This document shows positions 36,285 to 45,286 of a stretch of 45,480 nt of DNA, one piece after another. Source of the stretch: Candidatus Parabeggiatoa sp. nov. 2. Its GTDB lineage: Bacteria > Pseudomonadota > Gammaproteobacteria > Beggiatoales > Beggiatoaceae. Under the pieces are notes generated by a model. That model saw only the letters and a program-made list of their open reading frames with translations. It searched no databases and was not told the DNA's origin. The position numbers were made by a program, and so were the translations under genes. The DNA is taken from positions 1-45,480 of the forward strand of contig NBMI01000048.1 of assembly GCA_002085445.1 (NCBI GenBank). The letters are read 5' to 3'. Every line of letters starts with the position of its first letter. Position 1 is the first letter of the stretch.

Positions 36285-36356
36285 TCAATGTCTTTTGACT
36301 AAAAACGTTCTTTTGTAGGCTTTTTGTTGCCCACCTTCGTCGCTTAATGGCATTGA
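36285..36356. mobile_element. MITE-like element, family 3 (72 bp, internally deleted), with 9-bp target duplication
   Basis: Ends TCAATG and GGCATTGA; flanked by TTGTTGGAG on both sides (36276-36284, 36357-36365). The interior is the reverse-oriented equivalent of 13415-13530 (shares CTAAAAACGTTCTTTTGT and GTTGCCCACC.TCGTCG) with about 45 bp missing. Confidence 0.75.
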
Positions 36357-36421
36357 TTGTTGGAGTACAAGGTTTAGCTTGTACCAAAACGTGTTGTAGT
36401 ACAAGGTTTAGCTTGTACACA

Positions 36422-36804
36422 GTTCCTAAAAATCTACTCAAAACTATGAATATGTAATTCGCGGACTAAAGATAATCCCTTTCAGATTGCAACTAGAGTC
36501 CTGGTTGAGCAGTCCCAACCGTTGGTACAAAGGAAGACAGAAGTCGTTTTGTACAACTCCGAAACTGTCAATTAGAAAAGGAGTCCCATTGGGTCAAATT
36601 GATCTTCTTTCCTAAAAGGAATGAACACCAATTTACCAACCTCCTAAATCCAAAAGTGAGTACGAGAAAACTTTTCTCGCTTTTTAAAACCTAACCTAGT
36701 TGTCAAGTAATTGGGGTCACTCATTATTTTTTCAAGTAAATTCTACTCATGCGAGTAGTTATACATAGATTTAGATAGAAATTAAGTAGCAGTTGTTAAC
36801 TCCT
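36422..36804. ncRNA. Candidate structured RNA / repeat element, copy 1
   Basis: 383 bp, about 85 percent identical to 37979-38368. On the plus strand it folds locally into: GGTTG/CAACC (36503-36520); GTTG-GTACAAA / TTTGTAC-AAC (36521-36557) enclosing GAC-AGAA-GTC; TTCC/GGAA near 36610-36630; CGAGAAA/TTTCTCG (36663-36679); CCTAGTT/AATTGGG (36695-36715); CTACTC/GAGTAG (36743-36758). In the CCTAGTT stem a T-G pair here is C-G in copy 2 while the 7-nt loop is wholly changed, which points to selection on pairing. A CTACTC near the left end could pair with the same GAGTAG. No long open frame. Strand is inferred; the family is not recognised. IscB-linked HEARO RNA is one family to test. Confidence 0.55.
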
Positions 36805-36876
36805 AAACCGTGCTTTGGTATTCCTTGCACTCCGACTAGATTCTTTAAAGATAAATTAAATAGATAGGAGTAAAAT

Positions 36877-37527
36877 GTGAAAAGCCTAAAATCATTGGCT
36901 TTAGTCTCAATAATCTTACTGACATTTAACATCACTTATGCCAAAGCCCCGTCCATAGAAGACTACAATTGGGAAGTCGCGCTCAAGGAAAACGAAATAA
37001 ACCGCGCTTATGCTGTCATGAAAACTTCAGATTTATCGAACAATCCAAGGAACATAACCGCTGAGTTCCAAGATACCTATAAAGGCAACCTTGGTTGTCT
37101 TGGCGACTTTGACTTTGTTGTTTTCCAGAAGGCAGAGCCTTCCTACGAATCTGCTAGGCTTGAGAATGAATTTGACGACAGTGAAATAATGGAGATTGAT
37201 TGCACAAGTGCGGCAGCGACACAAGATGACATGAACCACTGTACACAACGTAAAGCCCAACATTCAGCGCAACGACTTGAAAACCTTTTAACCGAGCTAC
37301 AATATGTCTTAAACGGTGGCGAGGAACTGTGGATTCAACTCGAAAATCTTAACAAAGCGTGGGAACAATTTAGAGAGCAATATTGTTTGCGAGAAATGGC
37401 ACTCTTTGGCTTTGGCTCAGTCGCACCAATGGTTTACTATAGTTGCATTACCTTCTGCAACACTCAGCGCTTATGGAGATTAAAGAGAGTCTTATGTGAA
37501 AGTTACGGAATAACCGACTATTGTTAG
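36877..37527 (+). CDS. LprI-like lysozyme inhibitor domain protein (DUF1311 type)
   Basis: 216 residues from GTG 36877, six bases after TAGGAG. (The ATG two bases earlier runs straight into TGA.) Signal peptide MKSLKSLALVSIILLTFNIT, cleaved near residue 22. Residues ~107-205 are an LprI domain: IDCTSAAATQDDMNHC with C109 and C122, LENLNKAWEQFREQYC, and GSVAPMVYYSCITFCNTQR. Such proteins are secreted, disulfide-bonded and in studied cases block lysozyme. The first ~80 mature residues (KAPSIEDYNWEVALKENEIN, NLGCLGDFDFVVFQ) are extra and unknown; GCLGDFD may be another disulfide site. It lies between two copies of the ~385-bp repeat, 72 bp after the first one, with the same direction, so it may be carried with them. 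Confidence 0.82.
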   Translation: MKSLKSLALVSIILLTFNITYAKAPSIEDYNWEVALKENEINRAYAVMKTSDLSNNPRNITAEFQDTYKGNLGCLGDFDFVVFQKAEPSYESARLENEFDDSEIMEIDCTSAAATQDDMNHCTQRKAQHSAQRLENLLTELQYVLNGGEELWIQLENLNKAWEQFREQYCLREMALFGFGSVAPMVYYSCITFCNTQRLWRLKRVLCESYGITDYC

Positions 37528-37978
37528 AGATTATCCGAAAACGACTTTGCCCCGTTATTTGAGTCTTTTTTTCGATGTTTCGGATAGGCTCGATCCTTGG
37601 CTTCTCTCAAATTCCGTCTGTTTGGAATTTTCTACTTTGAATCCTGTCGTTTCAACGATAAATTATCCAGCACGGCTCCCAACTGAATTTATGGTATTAA
37701 TATATTAAAAATCCAATTTTAAAAGGGAATTGGAATTTCAGGCAAATACCTGTTTATTTATGCTCAGGGACTTTAGTACCCCAATGCCATTAAGTCCTGA
37801 AAGCCTAAAAACCTCCCACTTAGAATTACGTTACACCCACCATTAGCGATCTCCCCAACAATTCATTGGGTTTATACATTTATAATTAGTCATTATTAAT
37901 TGCGAATAGTGAAATGACAATGATTCATTCGCAATCCACCATCATTTAGTTTATCGTTTCATTGTATTTCCAATGCCT
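37528..37978. other. Gap between the LprI gene and second repeat copy
   Basis: Holds an inverted TCCGAAA...TTTCGGA pair (37536-37585) with a T-run between the arms just past the gene, possibly part of a 3' hairpin, and a CCAATGCCATTAAGTCC stretch (37791) like a family-3 MITE end. No gene recognised. Confidence 0.5.
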
Positions 37979-38368
37979 GTTCCTATAAATCTACTCAAAA
38001 CTATGAATATGTAATTCGCTCTCTGTTGATAATCCTTTAAGATTGCAGCTAGAGTCCTGGTTGAGCAGTCCCAACCGTTGGTACAAAGGAAGACAGAAGT
38101 CGTTTTGTACAACTCATTGAAGTCAATTTTGGAAGGAGTCCCATTGGGTCAAATTGATCTTCTTTCCTAAAAGGAATGAACACCAATTTACCAACCTTCT
38201 AAATCAAAAAGTGAGTACGAGAAAACTTTTCTCGCTTTTTAAAACTTAACCCAGTTCTTATCTAATTGGGAGCACTCATTATTTTTTCAAGTGATCAACA
38301 TAAATTCTACTCATGCGAGTAGTTATACCTAGATTTAGATAGAAATTAAGTAGCAGTTGTTTGCTCCT
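37979..38368. ncRNA. Candidate structured RNA / repeat element, copy 2
   Basis: 390 bp, same orientation as copy 1 at 36422 and 1557 bp away. The segments AGAGTCCTGGTTGAGCAGTC and GTACAAAGGAAGACAGAAGT, the CGAGAAA hairpin and the CTACTC/GAGTAG hairpin are identical. Variation gathers at 38016-38035, 38117-38131 and 38255-38273, mostly in loops or joiners. CCCAGTT (38250-38256) pairs with AATTGGG (38264-38270), improving the T-G of copy 1 to C-G. No open frame of note. Confidence 0.55.
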
Positions 38369-38712
38369 ATTTTTCTCACTTATCTTGCAATTGATTGAAT
38401 TACTTTAGTTTACCAAGATAATCGTCCATGTCCATTGACTTATGTTTTTCACGGCAACCTTGCTCGCTATTGCCTGTCAAGGCAATAATCCTTGGATGCT
38501 TGTGAATGGGAGAGTTGTTGGGAAAGTCCATAACGGCCTCAAGCAGCAATAAGCCAATTTATACCACCCATAAGCCTACTTTAATGTTGAATTCAAACCC
38601 AAGTTTCTTATCGAGCCTTGGGATCGATTAAAAATGCTTTTCAATTCAGAATGGGTATTATTTATTTTAACAAGGATATTTGCCGCACCCGTCTCCTCTT
38701 TGAAAATAACAA
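38369..38712. other. Intergenic region upstream of the response regulator
   Basis: No gene, tRNA or terminator recognised. Mostly non-repetitive, unlike its flanks; may be remnant of a lost gene, but no frame with family resemblance is seen. Confidence 0.4.
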
Positions 38713-38915
38713 TGCGAATTAAGGGTTGAATTGAATATTATGAAATCAATGACTTATAAAAACGTCTTTCAGATCAGTTATTTTATAAGGTTTCTCAAGG
38801 TTTCTCAAGCTTTATCAAGCTTTATCAAGATTTCTTCTGTCGCCGAAACAGAAATCGAAACGAAATGACATCTTTATTCATTCTTCATTTTTCATTTAAT
38901 AGCGAGATATTCGCA
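38713..38915. mobile_element. MITE-like repeat, family 4 (inverted relative to 13584)
   Basis: TGCGAAT at left, ATTCGCA at right. Shares in reverse orientation the GAAATCAATGACTTATAAAAACG, TTATTTTATAAG and TCATTCTTCATTTTTC blocks with 13584-13739. A run AAGGTTTCTCAAGGTTTCTC / AAGCTTTATCAAGCTTTATC of short tandem units is inserted (38797-38828). It ends about 45 bp before the response regulator start, so it may supply its promoter region. Confidence 0.55.
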
Positions 38916-38958
38916 TTAACAATGTGTTTGTATCATGATATGTGGAGAAATCTTAAAA

Positions 38959-39687
38959 ATGGATAACCAACGCGAACAGTTATTGATGGTTGACGATGAT
39001 CAAATATTTTGTGGAGTCGTCAAAGACTACTTGACTAACCAAGGCTTTAATGTCGCCGTCGTCTACAATGGCGTTGCCATGACTCAGTATTTGTCTGAGC
39101 ATATCGTTGATTTATTGATTCTCGATGTGATGTTACCGGACGAGGATGGATTATCACTGGCACGGTGGTTACGCGCTGAGAATTATCAACAACCTATCAT
39201 CATGCTCTCAGCTGCGAGGGAAGAGGCGGATCGCGTCGTTGGTTTAGAAATTGGCGCGGATGATTATCTAACTAAACCGGCGAGTTTACGGGAATTATTA
39301 GCGCGTGTGCGGGCTGCGTTGCGGCGGCATACGGGACAACTGAGACAATTTACCCCACCCATCGCTAACCCAAACGTTTATACCTTTAGGCCTTTTACAC
39401 TTGACACGGAGTGTCATCGTCTGACTAAAGATGATGTTGAAGTCAGTCTCACCGATGCTGAATATAATCTATTGTTGGCTTTTGTGACTCACTCCAATCA
39501 AATCTTGAGTCGAAATAGGTTGCTGAATTTGGTGAAGGGCTATGAGCATACGCCGCATGACCGTAGCATTGATGTGGTTGTGAGTCGCTTAAGGACGAAA
39601 ATTGAAGCCGATCCGGGTACACCTTCTTATGTCCGCACGATTCGGAACAAGGGCTACTTGTTTTCTCCATCAAATTATATTGCATAA
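38959..39687 (+). CDS. OmpR/PhoB-family response regulator
   Basis: 242 residues from ATG 38959, preferred over ATG 38935 because GGAG (38944) precedes it and the receiver domain begins right after. Receiver: acidic pocket VDDDQ (11-13), phospho-acceptor D56 in LLILDVMLPDEDG, Ser/Thr switch in MLSAAREEADR, K106 in YLTKPAS. C-terminal winged helix (~140-238): FRPFTLDTECHRLTKD, SLTDAEYNLLLAFV, RLLNLVKGYEHTPHDRSIDV, YVRTIRNKGYLF. It should bind DNA as a dimer when phosphorylated. It converges on the hybrid kinase gene at 40019-44455, so the two probably form a pair although they are not co-transcribed. Targets are unknown. Confidence 0.93.
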   Translation: MDNQREQLLMVDDDQIFCGVVKDYLTNQGFNVAVVYNGVAMTQYLSEHIVDLLILDVMLPDEDGLSLARWLRAENYQQPIIMLSAAREEADRVVGLEIGADDYLTKPASLRELLARVRAALRRHTGQLRQFTPPIANPNVYTFRPFTLDTECHRLTKDDVEVSLTDAEYNLLLAFVTHSNQILSRNRLLNLVKGYEHTPHDRSIDVVVSRLRTKIEADPGTPSYVRTIRNKGYLFSPSNYIA

Positions 39688-39860
39688 GGCCATAACTTGA
39701 ACTTTTTGGAGACACACCCCTAACCCCGAACCGAAGGAGAATCCGCCTAGTACAGGAGAGCGGAAATTCCCGTACCACCAAAGCTAAAGTAGGCTAAAGC
39801 CTACTAACCCTCTTGCAGTGCCCTTCAGGGTACAATAGCTCTTCAGACAACAGCTTTTTA

Positions 39861-39930
39861 GGCTAAAGTTTTTTGCAAAAAAAAACTTTAGCCTTTTAGG
39901 CTAAAGTTTCGCGGAGCGAAACTTTAGCCT
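39861..39930. terminator. Two back-to-back hairpins between convergent genes
   Basis: First: GGCTAAAGTTTTTT GCAA AAAAAACTTTAGCC (39861-39893). Second: AGGCTAAAGTTTCGC GGA GCGAAACTTTAGCCT (39898-39930). They lie between the 3' ends of the response regulator (+) and the kinase (-). The first contains long T- and A-runs in its arms and could stop transcription in both directions; neither has a classic separate T-tract. A similar GGCTAAAG hairpin occurs near 13621-13655. Confidence 0.5.
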
Positions 39931-40018
39931 AAACAGTTGTCTAAAAGCATCGTTAAGCTTTCACCTACTAACTCTCTTATAGTGCCCTGATACGTACTTA
40001 AGCTTTTAGACAACGGCT

Positions 40019-43000
40019 TTAGCCGTTGGCGTTAGGGTGGTATGGAAACTTCCGCCTTACTGTACTAAGTCTCTCGATGGCTGCCACCAGTCCTTTAAAA
40101 CTGACCGGCTTACTCAAATAATCATCTGCCCCCGCTTCTAAACATTGCTCTTTATCACCGGGCAATGCTTTTGCCGTCAAAGCAATAATCGGAATCTCGG
40201 CAACCTCAGCATCCGCTCGAATTCGACGCATCGCCTCTAGTCCACCCATTCCCGGCATTTGGATATCCATCAGGATAATATCTGGAACTATTTCTTTTGT
40301 TTTATCAATGGCTTGGACACCATTGTAGGCAGCGATGACTTGGTAGCCTTTGGCTTCTAGGTAGTCACAGAGCGTATCGATGATGGTTGGATTATCATCT
40401 ACTAATAAAATCACTGCGCCTTGTTGGTGAACAACCACCGAAGGTGTTGGTTGAAGGCGGGCTGTTGGTTCTACTTCGGCCAGTCGTTCGTCCAGATTAT
40501 GTTGCCAAGGCAATGAAATGGTAAAGCGGCTACCTTTGCCAAGTTCGCTCTCGACTGAAACGCTACCACCGTGCATTTCTGTCAAACGATAAATTAAGGA
40601 TAAACCTAATCCCGTGCCTTCATGCGCTCTATTAAGGCCGCTGTCCAATTGCATAAAGGGCTTGAAGAGACGTTTCATATCTTCTTCAGCTATACCTATG
40701 CCGGTGTCTGAGACGATAAAATCAACCACACCTTGTTCCGCATTGCCGCGTATTTTTAAATTTACCGCGCCCCTTTCTGGGGTAAATTTGATGGCATTGC
40801 TCAACAAATTGAGCAACATTTGCTTCAGATAGCGTTCATCAGCTTGAATAATTGTTACGGCATAGTCGAAAGTCATTGAAGTTTTGAGGTGTTTTTTCAG
40901 CGCCAATTCCTTAATGAAGCGCAGACAAGCATTGGCAATTCCTTCGGCAGAAACTGGGATGATTTCTAACTTAACTTTGCCGGCCTCAATTTTAGCGAGA
41001 TCAAGAATATCATTAATTATAGACAGTAAATGGCGGCCACTTTCTTCAATGGTGTGAAGAGATTTAGTTTGTTGCTGATTGAGGAGGCCGTAAATCTCCT
41101 CTTGCAGCACTTCTGTCATCCCTAAAATGGCATTTAGCGGTGTGCGTAATTCGTGGCTCATGTTGGCGAGAAATTCGTTCTTGAGGCGAGCGGCGCGGGC
41201 AAGTTCCGCATTGGCGGTCGTTAATTCGGCCGTGCGCTCTGTCACGCGCTGGGCTAACAAAGCGCGTTCTTGCTGTAACGCCTCTGAGGCTTGTATCCGT
41301 TCCAATTCCGCCGAGGTGCGGATCGCAAAAATCTGCAACATTGACTCTAGCAGTTTTTGCCTCTTTATTGGCTTGCTATCCATAATCGTCATCAAGCCGA
41401 TCACACTGCCGTTGGAGTTGAACAATGGGGTACCAAAGTAACTCTCAACCTCCATTTCCACCAACATAGTATCAAGTGGAAATGCTTGCTGAACGGCTTG
41501 GGGATAAGCACGTAGAACATCGCCAGATATAACCTCCTTACAAAGCGTGTTACTTAAATCATATTCAAAGTCGATAGACTGGTTATGGGCAAATGCAGCG
41601 ATTGTCCTTATCTTGTTAGGCTCATCCTCCTGTGCAATGAAAACATAGTCAACTTGCAGCGTGTTGGCGAGATATTCAACCAACGTTTGGAGAAAATCGC
41701 TCCCGGTTGCTGCTGACACTCCTTCAACAAGATTTCGCAATATTTCTTCAGCTTGCTTACGTTCAGTGATGTCACGAATAGCGGTTGAAATTAGAGTACC
41801 TTCTGCGGTTTCAATGGGACTGAGACTGATATCTATTGGAAACTCGCTGCCATCTTGACGCAAACCGTAAAGCTCAAGGCTAACGCCCATAGGACGTGTG
41901 TGAGGGACATTAAAATAACTGGCACGATGATGCTGATGGTTGCCTCTGTAACTTTCTGGCATCAGTATTTCCACCGGCTTGCCGAGTAATTCGGTTCGCG
42001 CATAACCAAACAGTTTCTCAGTCTGCGCGTTAACGAGGGTAATAATACCTTGTTGATTGACAATTACCATCGCATCGGGGGCACTTTCCATCAACTGTCG
42101 AAATTGCAATTCAGCCCGTTTGCGCTCACTGATGTCACGGACAACACTGACCACTTTGTGCAATTGGCCGGTTTCTTCGTAGAGAGGCGTGACAAAATGT
42201 TCGGACGCAAAGATTTCCCCATTCTTGCGTTTCATCTGGAATTCCGTTTCAAAAAAACCCTTATCTTCAAAAGCTAATAGTAACTCTTCCCCAAACTGCA
42301 GGAACATTTCTTCATTGACATGCAAGAAATAGGTATTTCGGTTAAGAAGTTCTTCTCGCCGATAGCCAAACATCAATTCAGTCGTTTGATTACACTCTTC
42401 AATCTGCGTGGTGTAGGGATTAATTATTAAGACAGCTTCATTGAGGCTAGATAGCACTTTTTGCAACAAGTTGAGAGATTCTTGTTGCGCCTTCTGGGCT
42501 TGTTTGCGTTCGGTGATGCCACGGATAACAGTAACCACTTTGTGCAAGTGGCCGGTTTTTTCATAAAGAGGGCTGACAAAATGTTCGGACGCAAAGATTT
42601 CTCCATTCTTGCGTTTCATTTGGAACTCATGTTCAAAAAAATCTTTATTTTCAAGTGATAATAGCAATTCGTTGCGAAAAAACTGGAACATCTCTTTGTT
42701 GACATGCAATAAACTGATGTCTTGGTTGATGAGTTCTTCTCGCTTATAGCCAAACACGATTTCAGTCGTTTGATTGCATTCTTCAATCTGCTTCGTTTTA
42801 AAATTCACAATCAGAACGGCTTCATTGAGGCTAGAGAGTACTTTTTGTAACAAGTTGATAGATTCTTGTCGCTCCGTTTCCGCTTGCTTGCGCTCCGTGA
42901 TATCAATAATTATTCCTAACACACCCATGAATTGACCGTTATCATTTATGAGCGGATTGGCATTTATAATCGTCCTTATGTTTGAACCATCCTTGCAGCG

Positions 43001-44455
43001 CAGACGGAAATCATGTTGCTCTTTAATGCCCTGTTTGCGCCGTTCAAAATATTGCTGTGCTTCAATACAAGCCATTTCATCCATGAAATCAAACAGAGAA
43101 TGACCAAGCATTTCTGGTGCAGTGTAACCCAACATTTCGGCCATGCCTTGATTGACAAAAGAGGTATTGAATTGGGCATCTAATATCCAAATACCTTCTT
43201 GCACGGTGTCCACGATGCGTCGATAGCGTTCTTCACTGGCTCGCAGTGCCATTTCGGTTTGTTTGTGCGAAGCGATTTTCGCTTTTAGTTTGGTGGCTTC
43301 TAGTTGGCGGGTACGTTGAACAACACGTTGTTCCAATTCTTCATTGAGTTTGCGAATTTCGGCCTGTGCCTGCCGGTGTTCTGTAATGTCGAAACCGATG
43401 ACAGCCACTTTCGTGACTTTTTTCTCTAAACGGCCGGCCGGAAAGATAAAGTTGTCAATATGTCTACCATGACGCACATCTTCAAAACGGGCCGGCCGAC
43501 CGGTGCTAATGACTTTGTCTACCTGTTTCTTTCTCTTTTCTGCTAAATCAGACGGTATAAAATCGAAAGCATGAGCGCCAATAAATTTATCCCGCGTAGT
43601 GCCTAGCCGCTGGACAGCGGTTTCGTTAGCACTGAGGACAATGCCATTGCTACCCATTAGAAATACACTTTCTGGAATGGCATTTAATAAGGCACGAAGC
43701 ATGTCTTCCCTTTCTCGCAGGAGTTTATCCACTTGCTCCTGAATTTTATCTTTGGTTTTGACTAACGCTTGCAGGGTTTGCTGAATCTGCCGAACTGCGG
43801 GACGAAAGAGGTATAATCCTTCGATTAGTAAAACAATAAGGATGAGAGTTGCTAAAATAAAACTTATCCATTTCGCAAGGTTTACTTGAGCCGAGGCCGA
43901 GGCCTCATATTGAAACACAATATCGTCCATTTGCCGTACAAAGGCCGCTTGTTCAGCGACAATTTTTTTGACTAATACCGAGATATCCACATAGCCGGTC
44001 AAATCGGAGGTATTTTGCCGGGCGGCCGCCAACAAATTTTTAGCGGCGGTATTCATCGCTTGATAGTGCGGTTGTAGTTCAGCAAACTGGCGTGTCAGTG
44101 TCGCGCTGTTTTTGCCCCCTAGTCCCATGTCGGTGTTATAAAATTGCAGCCATTTATTGGATTTTTCGAATAAAGTAAGTAAATTACTAAATTTATCCAA
44201 GTATCGAGGCCGCCTTTGAGCGTCGTCTGTTAACTGAATAAGAAGGGCAGTTTTGGTTAACTTTTCACTAAGCATCTGTTGTCGCCCGGCAATATTAATG
44301 ACGTGCGCGTCGCTGGATTGCTGATACAGCGCCCATTGGATGAGTAAATGTCCGGCAATGGTTAGCGTTGCCAAGAGGCTTAGCGCGATAATGTAAAGCC
44401 TTCTAAGGCTGCGGGGATAAAATTGCCAGTTTGATGTTGCGGTGGAATGATTCAT
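40019..44455 (-). CDS. Hybrid sensor histidine kinase with PilJ-like N-terminus, five PAS, GAF and receiver domains
   Basis: 1478 residues. Membrane segments at about 18-41 and 195-217 enclose a periplasmic type IV pili/nitrate-sensor-like helical domain (HVINIAGRQQMLSEKLTK at 51-68). Then PAS domains at ~255-365, 415-520, 530-650, 657-780 and 785-900, a GAF domain (~905-1045), a coiled linker, HisKA with His1101 in NMSHELRTPLNAIL, the ATPase domain (NLLSNAIKF, DTGIGI, GTGLGLSLI; ~1205-1325) and a receiver with Asp1397 in IILMDIQMPG. PAS3 and PAS4 are near duplicates (NLLQKVLSSLNEAVLI, FQMKRKNGEIFASEHFV). No HPt domain, so the phosphate needs another carrier or goes to a partner such as the regulator at 38959. 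No haem or flavin ligands are obvious. Start ATG 44455. Last codons fall in an AACGGCTTTAGCCGTT hairpin. Confidence 0.93.
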   Translation of the reverse strand: MNHSTATSNWQFYPRSLRRLYIIALSLLATLTIAGHLLIQWALYQQSSDAHVINIAGRQQMLSEKLTKTALLIQLTDDAQRRPRYLDKFSNLLTLFEKSNKWLQFYNTDMGLGGKNSATLTRQFAELQPHYQAMNTAAKNLLAAARQNTSDLTGYVDISVLVKKIVAEQAAFVRQMDDIVFQYEASASAQVNLAKWISFILATLILIVLLIEGLYLFRPAVRQIQQTLQALVKTKDKIQEQVDKLLREREDMLRALLNAIPESVFLMGSNGIVLSANETAVQRLGTTRDKFIGAHAFDFIPSDLAEKRKKQVDKVISTGRPARFEDVRHGRHIDNFIFPAGRLEKKVTKVAVIGFDITEHRQAQAEIRKLNEELEQRVVQRTRQLEATKLKAKIASHKQTEMALRASEERYRRIVDTVQEGIWILDAQFNTSFVNQGMAEMLGYTAPEMLGHSLFDFMDEMACIEAQQYFERRKQGIKEQHDFRLRCKDGSNIRTIINANPLINDNGQFMGVLGIIIDITERKQAETERQESINLLQKVLSSLNEAVLIVNFKTKQIEECNQTTEIVFGYKREELINQDISLLHVNKEMFQFFRNELLLSLENKDFFEHEFQMKRKNGEIFASEHFVSPLYEKTGHLHKVVTVIRGITERKQAQKAQQESLNLLQKVLSSLNEAVLIINPYTTQIEECNQTTELMFGYRREELLNRNTYFLHVNEEMFLQFGEELLLAFEDKGFFETEFQMKRKNGEIFASEHFVTPLYEETGQLHKVVSVVRDISERKRAELQFRQLMESAPDAMVIVNQQGIITLVNAQTEKLFGYARTELLGKPVEILMPESYRGNHQHHRASYFNVPHTRPMGVSLELYGLRQDGSEFPIDISLSPIETAEGTLISTAIRDITERKQAEEILRNLVEGVSAATGSDFLQTLVEYLANTLQVDYVFIAQEDEPNKIRTIAAFAHNQSIDFEYDLSNTLCKEVISGDVLRAYPQAVQQAFPLDTMLVEMEVESYFGTPLFNSNGSVIGLMTIMDSKPIKRQKLLESMLQIFAIRTSAELERIQASEALQQERALLAQRVTERTAELTTANAELARAARLKNEFLANMSHELRTPLNAILGMTEVLQEEIYGLLNQQQTKSLHTIEESGRHLLSIINDILDLAKIEAGKVKLEIIPVSAEGIANACLRFIKELALKKHLKTSMTFDYAVTIIQADERYLKQMLLNLLSNAIKFTPERGAVNLKIRGNAEQGVVDFIVSDTGIGIAEEDMKRLFKPFMQLDSGLNRAHEGTGLGLSLIYRLTEMHGGSVSVESELGKGSRFTISLPWQHNLDERLAEVEPTARLQPTPSVVVHQQGAVILLVDDNPTIIDTLCDYLEAKGYQVIAAYNGVQAIDKTKEIVPDIILMDIQMPGMGGLEAMRRIRADAEVAEIPIIALTAKALPGDKEQCLEAGADDYLSKPVSFKGLVAAIERLSTVRRKFPYHPNANG

Positions 44456-44830
44456 GTATTATTCCCTCAAAAGTTACTCGTATGCCACAAGAAGGGCTTG
44501 CAAAACTTATTCGCCAATGGCGTTTGATAAGTCAAAGCAAGAAGCTCACAAAATAAATTATTTTAACCTATGCTCCGAGCGGGCAGGTTTCCGGATTTTT
44601 TTTGATAAGTGTCTGGAGCCCAAACTTTAGGTTTGCAAGCCTTACGGCTTGAACTCCAAAATATGAAAATTAGGCAATGCAAAGTATATGCTATTTTTCT
44701 ATATAGAGCCTTCTGAAAATGGGCTGTGCGATTGTACGGTGCTCCCATGAGGATCGTTCAAATCCAAGTTGAGAGAAACTTATAGTTTGTAGTAGTGGCT
44801 TTAGCCACTAGACGGTGGGCGATTACAAGC

Positions 44831-45072
44831 CGACTACAAACTTATTTGACTACAATTCAAAGCCCTAGCAGAGAGGGCCATGATTTTAAATCCCTTGAGC
44901 CATTATGCGAGATGGCCCACAATTGACGGCCATCAGTCTGGCCGAATCTCGTTTTTCGTTCAGGAAAGCCACTGGGCGGTAGGCGATGAATCGCCTACTA
45001 CAAATATATTTGACTACAATTCAAAGCGGTATGCAGAGAGGGCCATGAGTTGAAATCCTTTGAGCCATTATG
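44831..45072. repeat. ~80-bp direct repeat, two copies
   Basis: 44831-44911 and 44997-45072 align (TTTGACTACAATTCAAAGC, GCAGAGAGGGCCATGA, AATCC.TTGAGCCATTATGC). Between them is a GGCCATCAGTCTGGCC hairpin (about 44931-44946) and a REP-like GGCGATGAATCGCC. No gene in 44456-45480. Confidence 0.65.
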
Positions 45073-45286
45073 CAAGAGGGTCCGAGTACCGGAGAGCAAA
45101 AATCCTCGTACCACCCGCCATGAGGCTCTCGCTACCATCCTGCCGGGTGGTATGGGTATTTCCGCTCTCCTGCACTAGTACTTTGTCAATGTTCTATTGA
45201 GGGGTAACTTGGCACTGCCAAACATTCTCTGGCACTACCAAACTAAAGTTTGGACTCCTGCCAAACTAAAGTTTGCCAAACTAATT

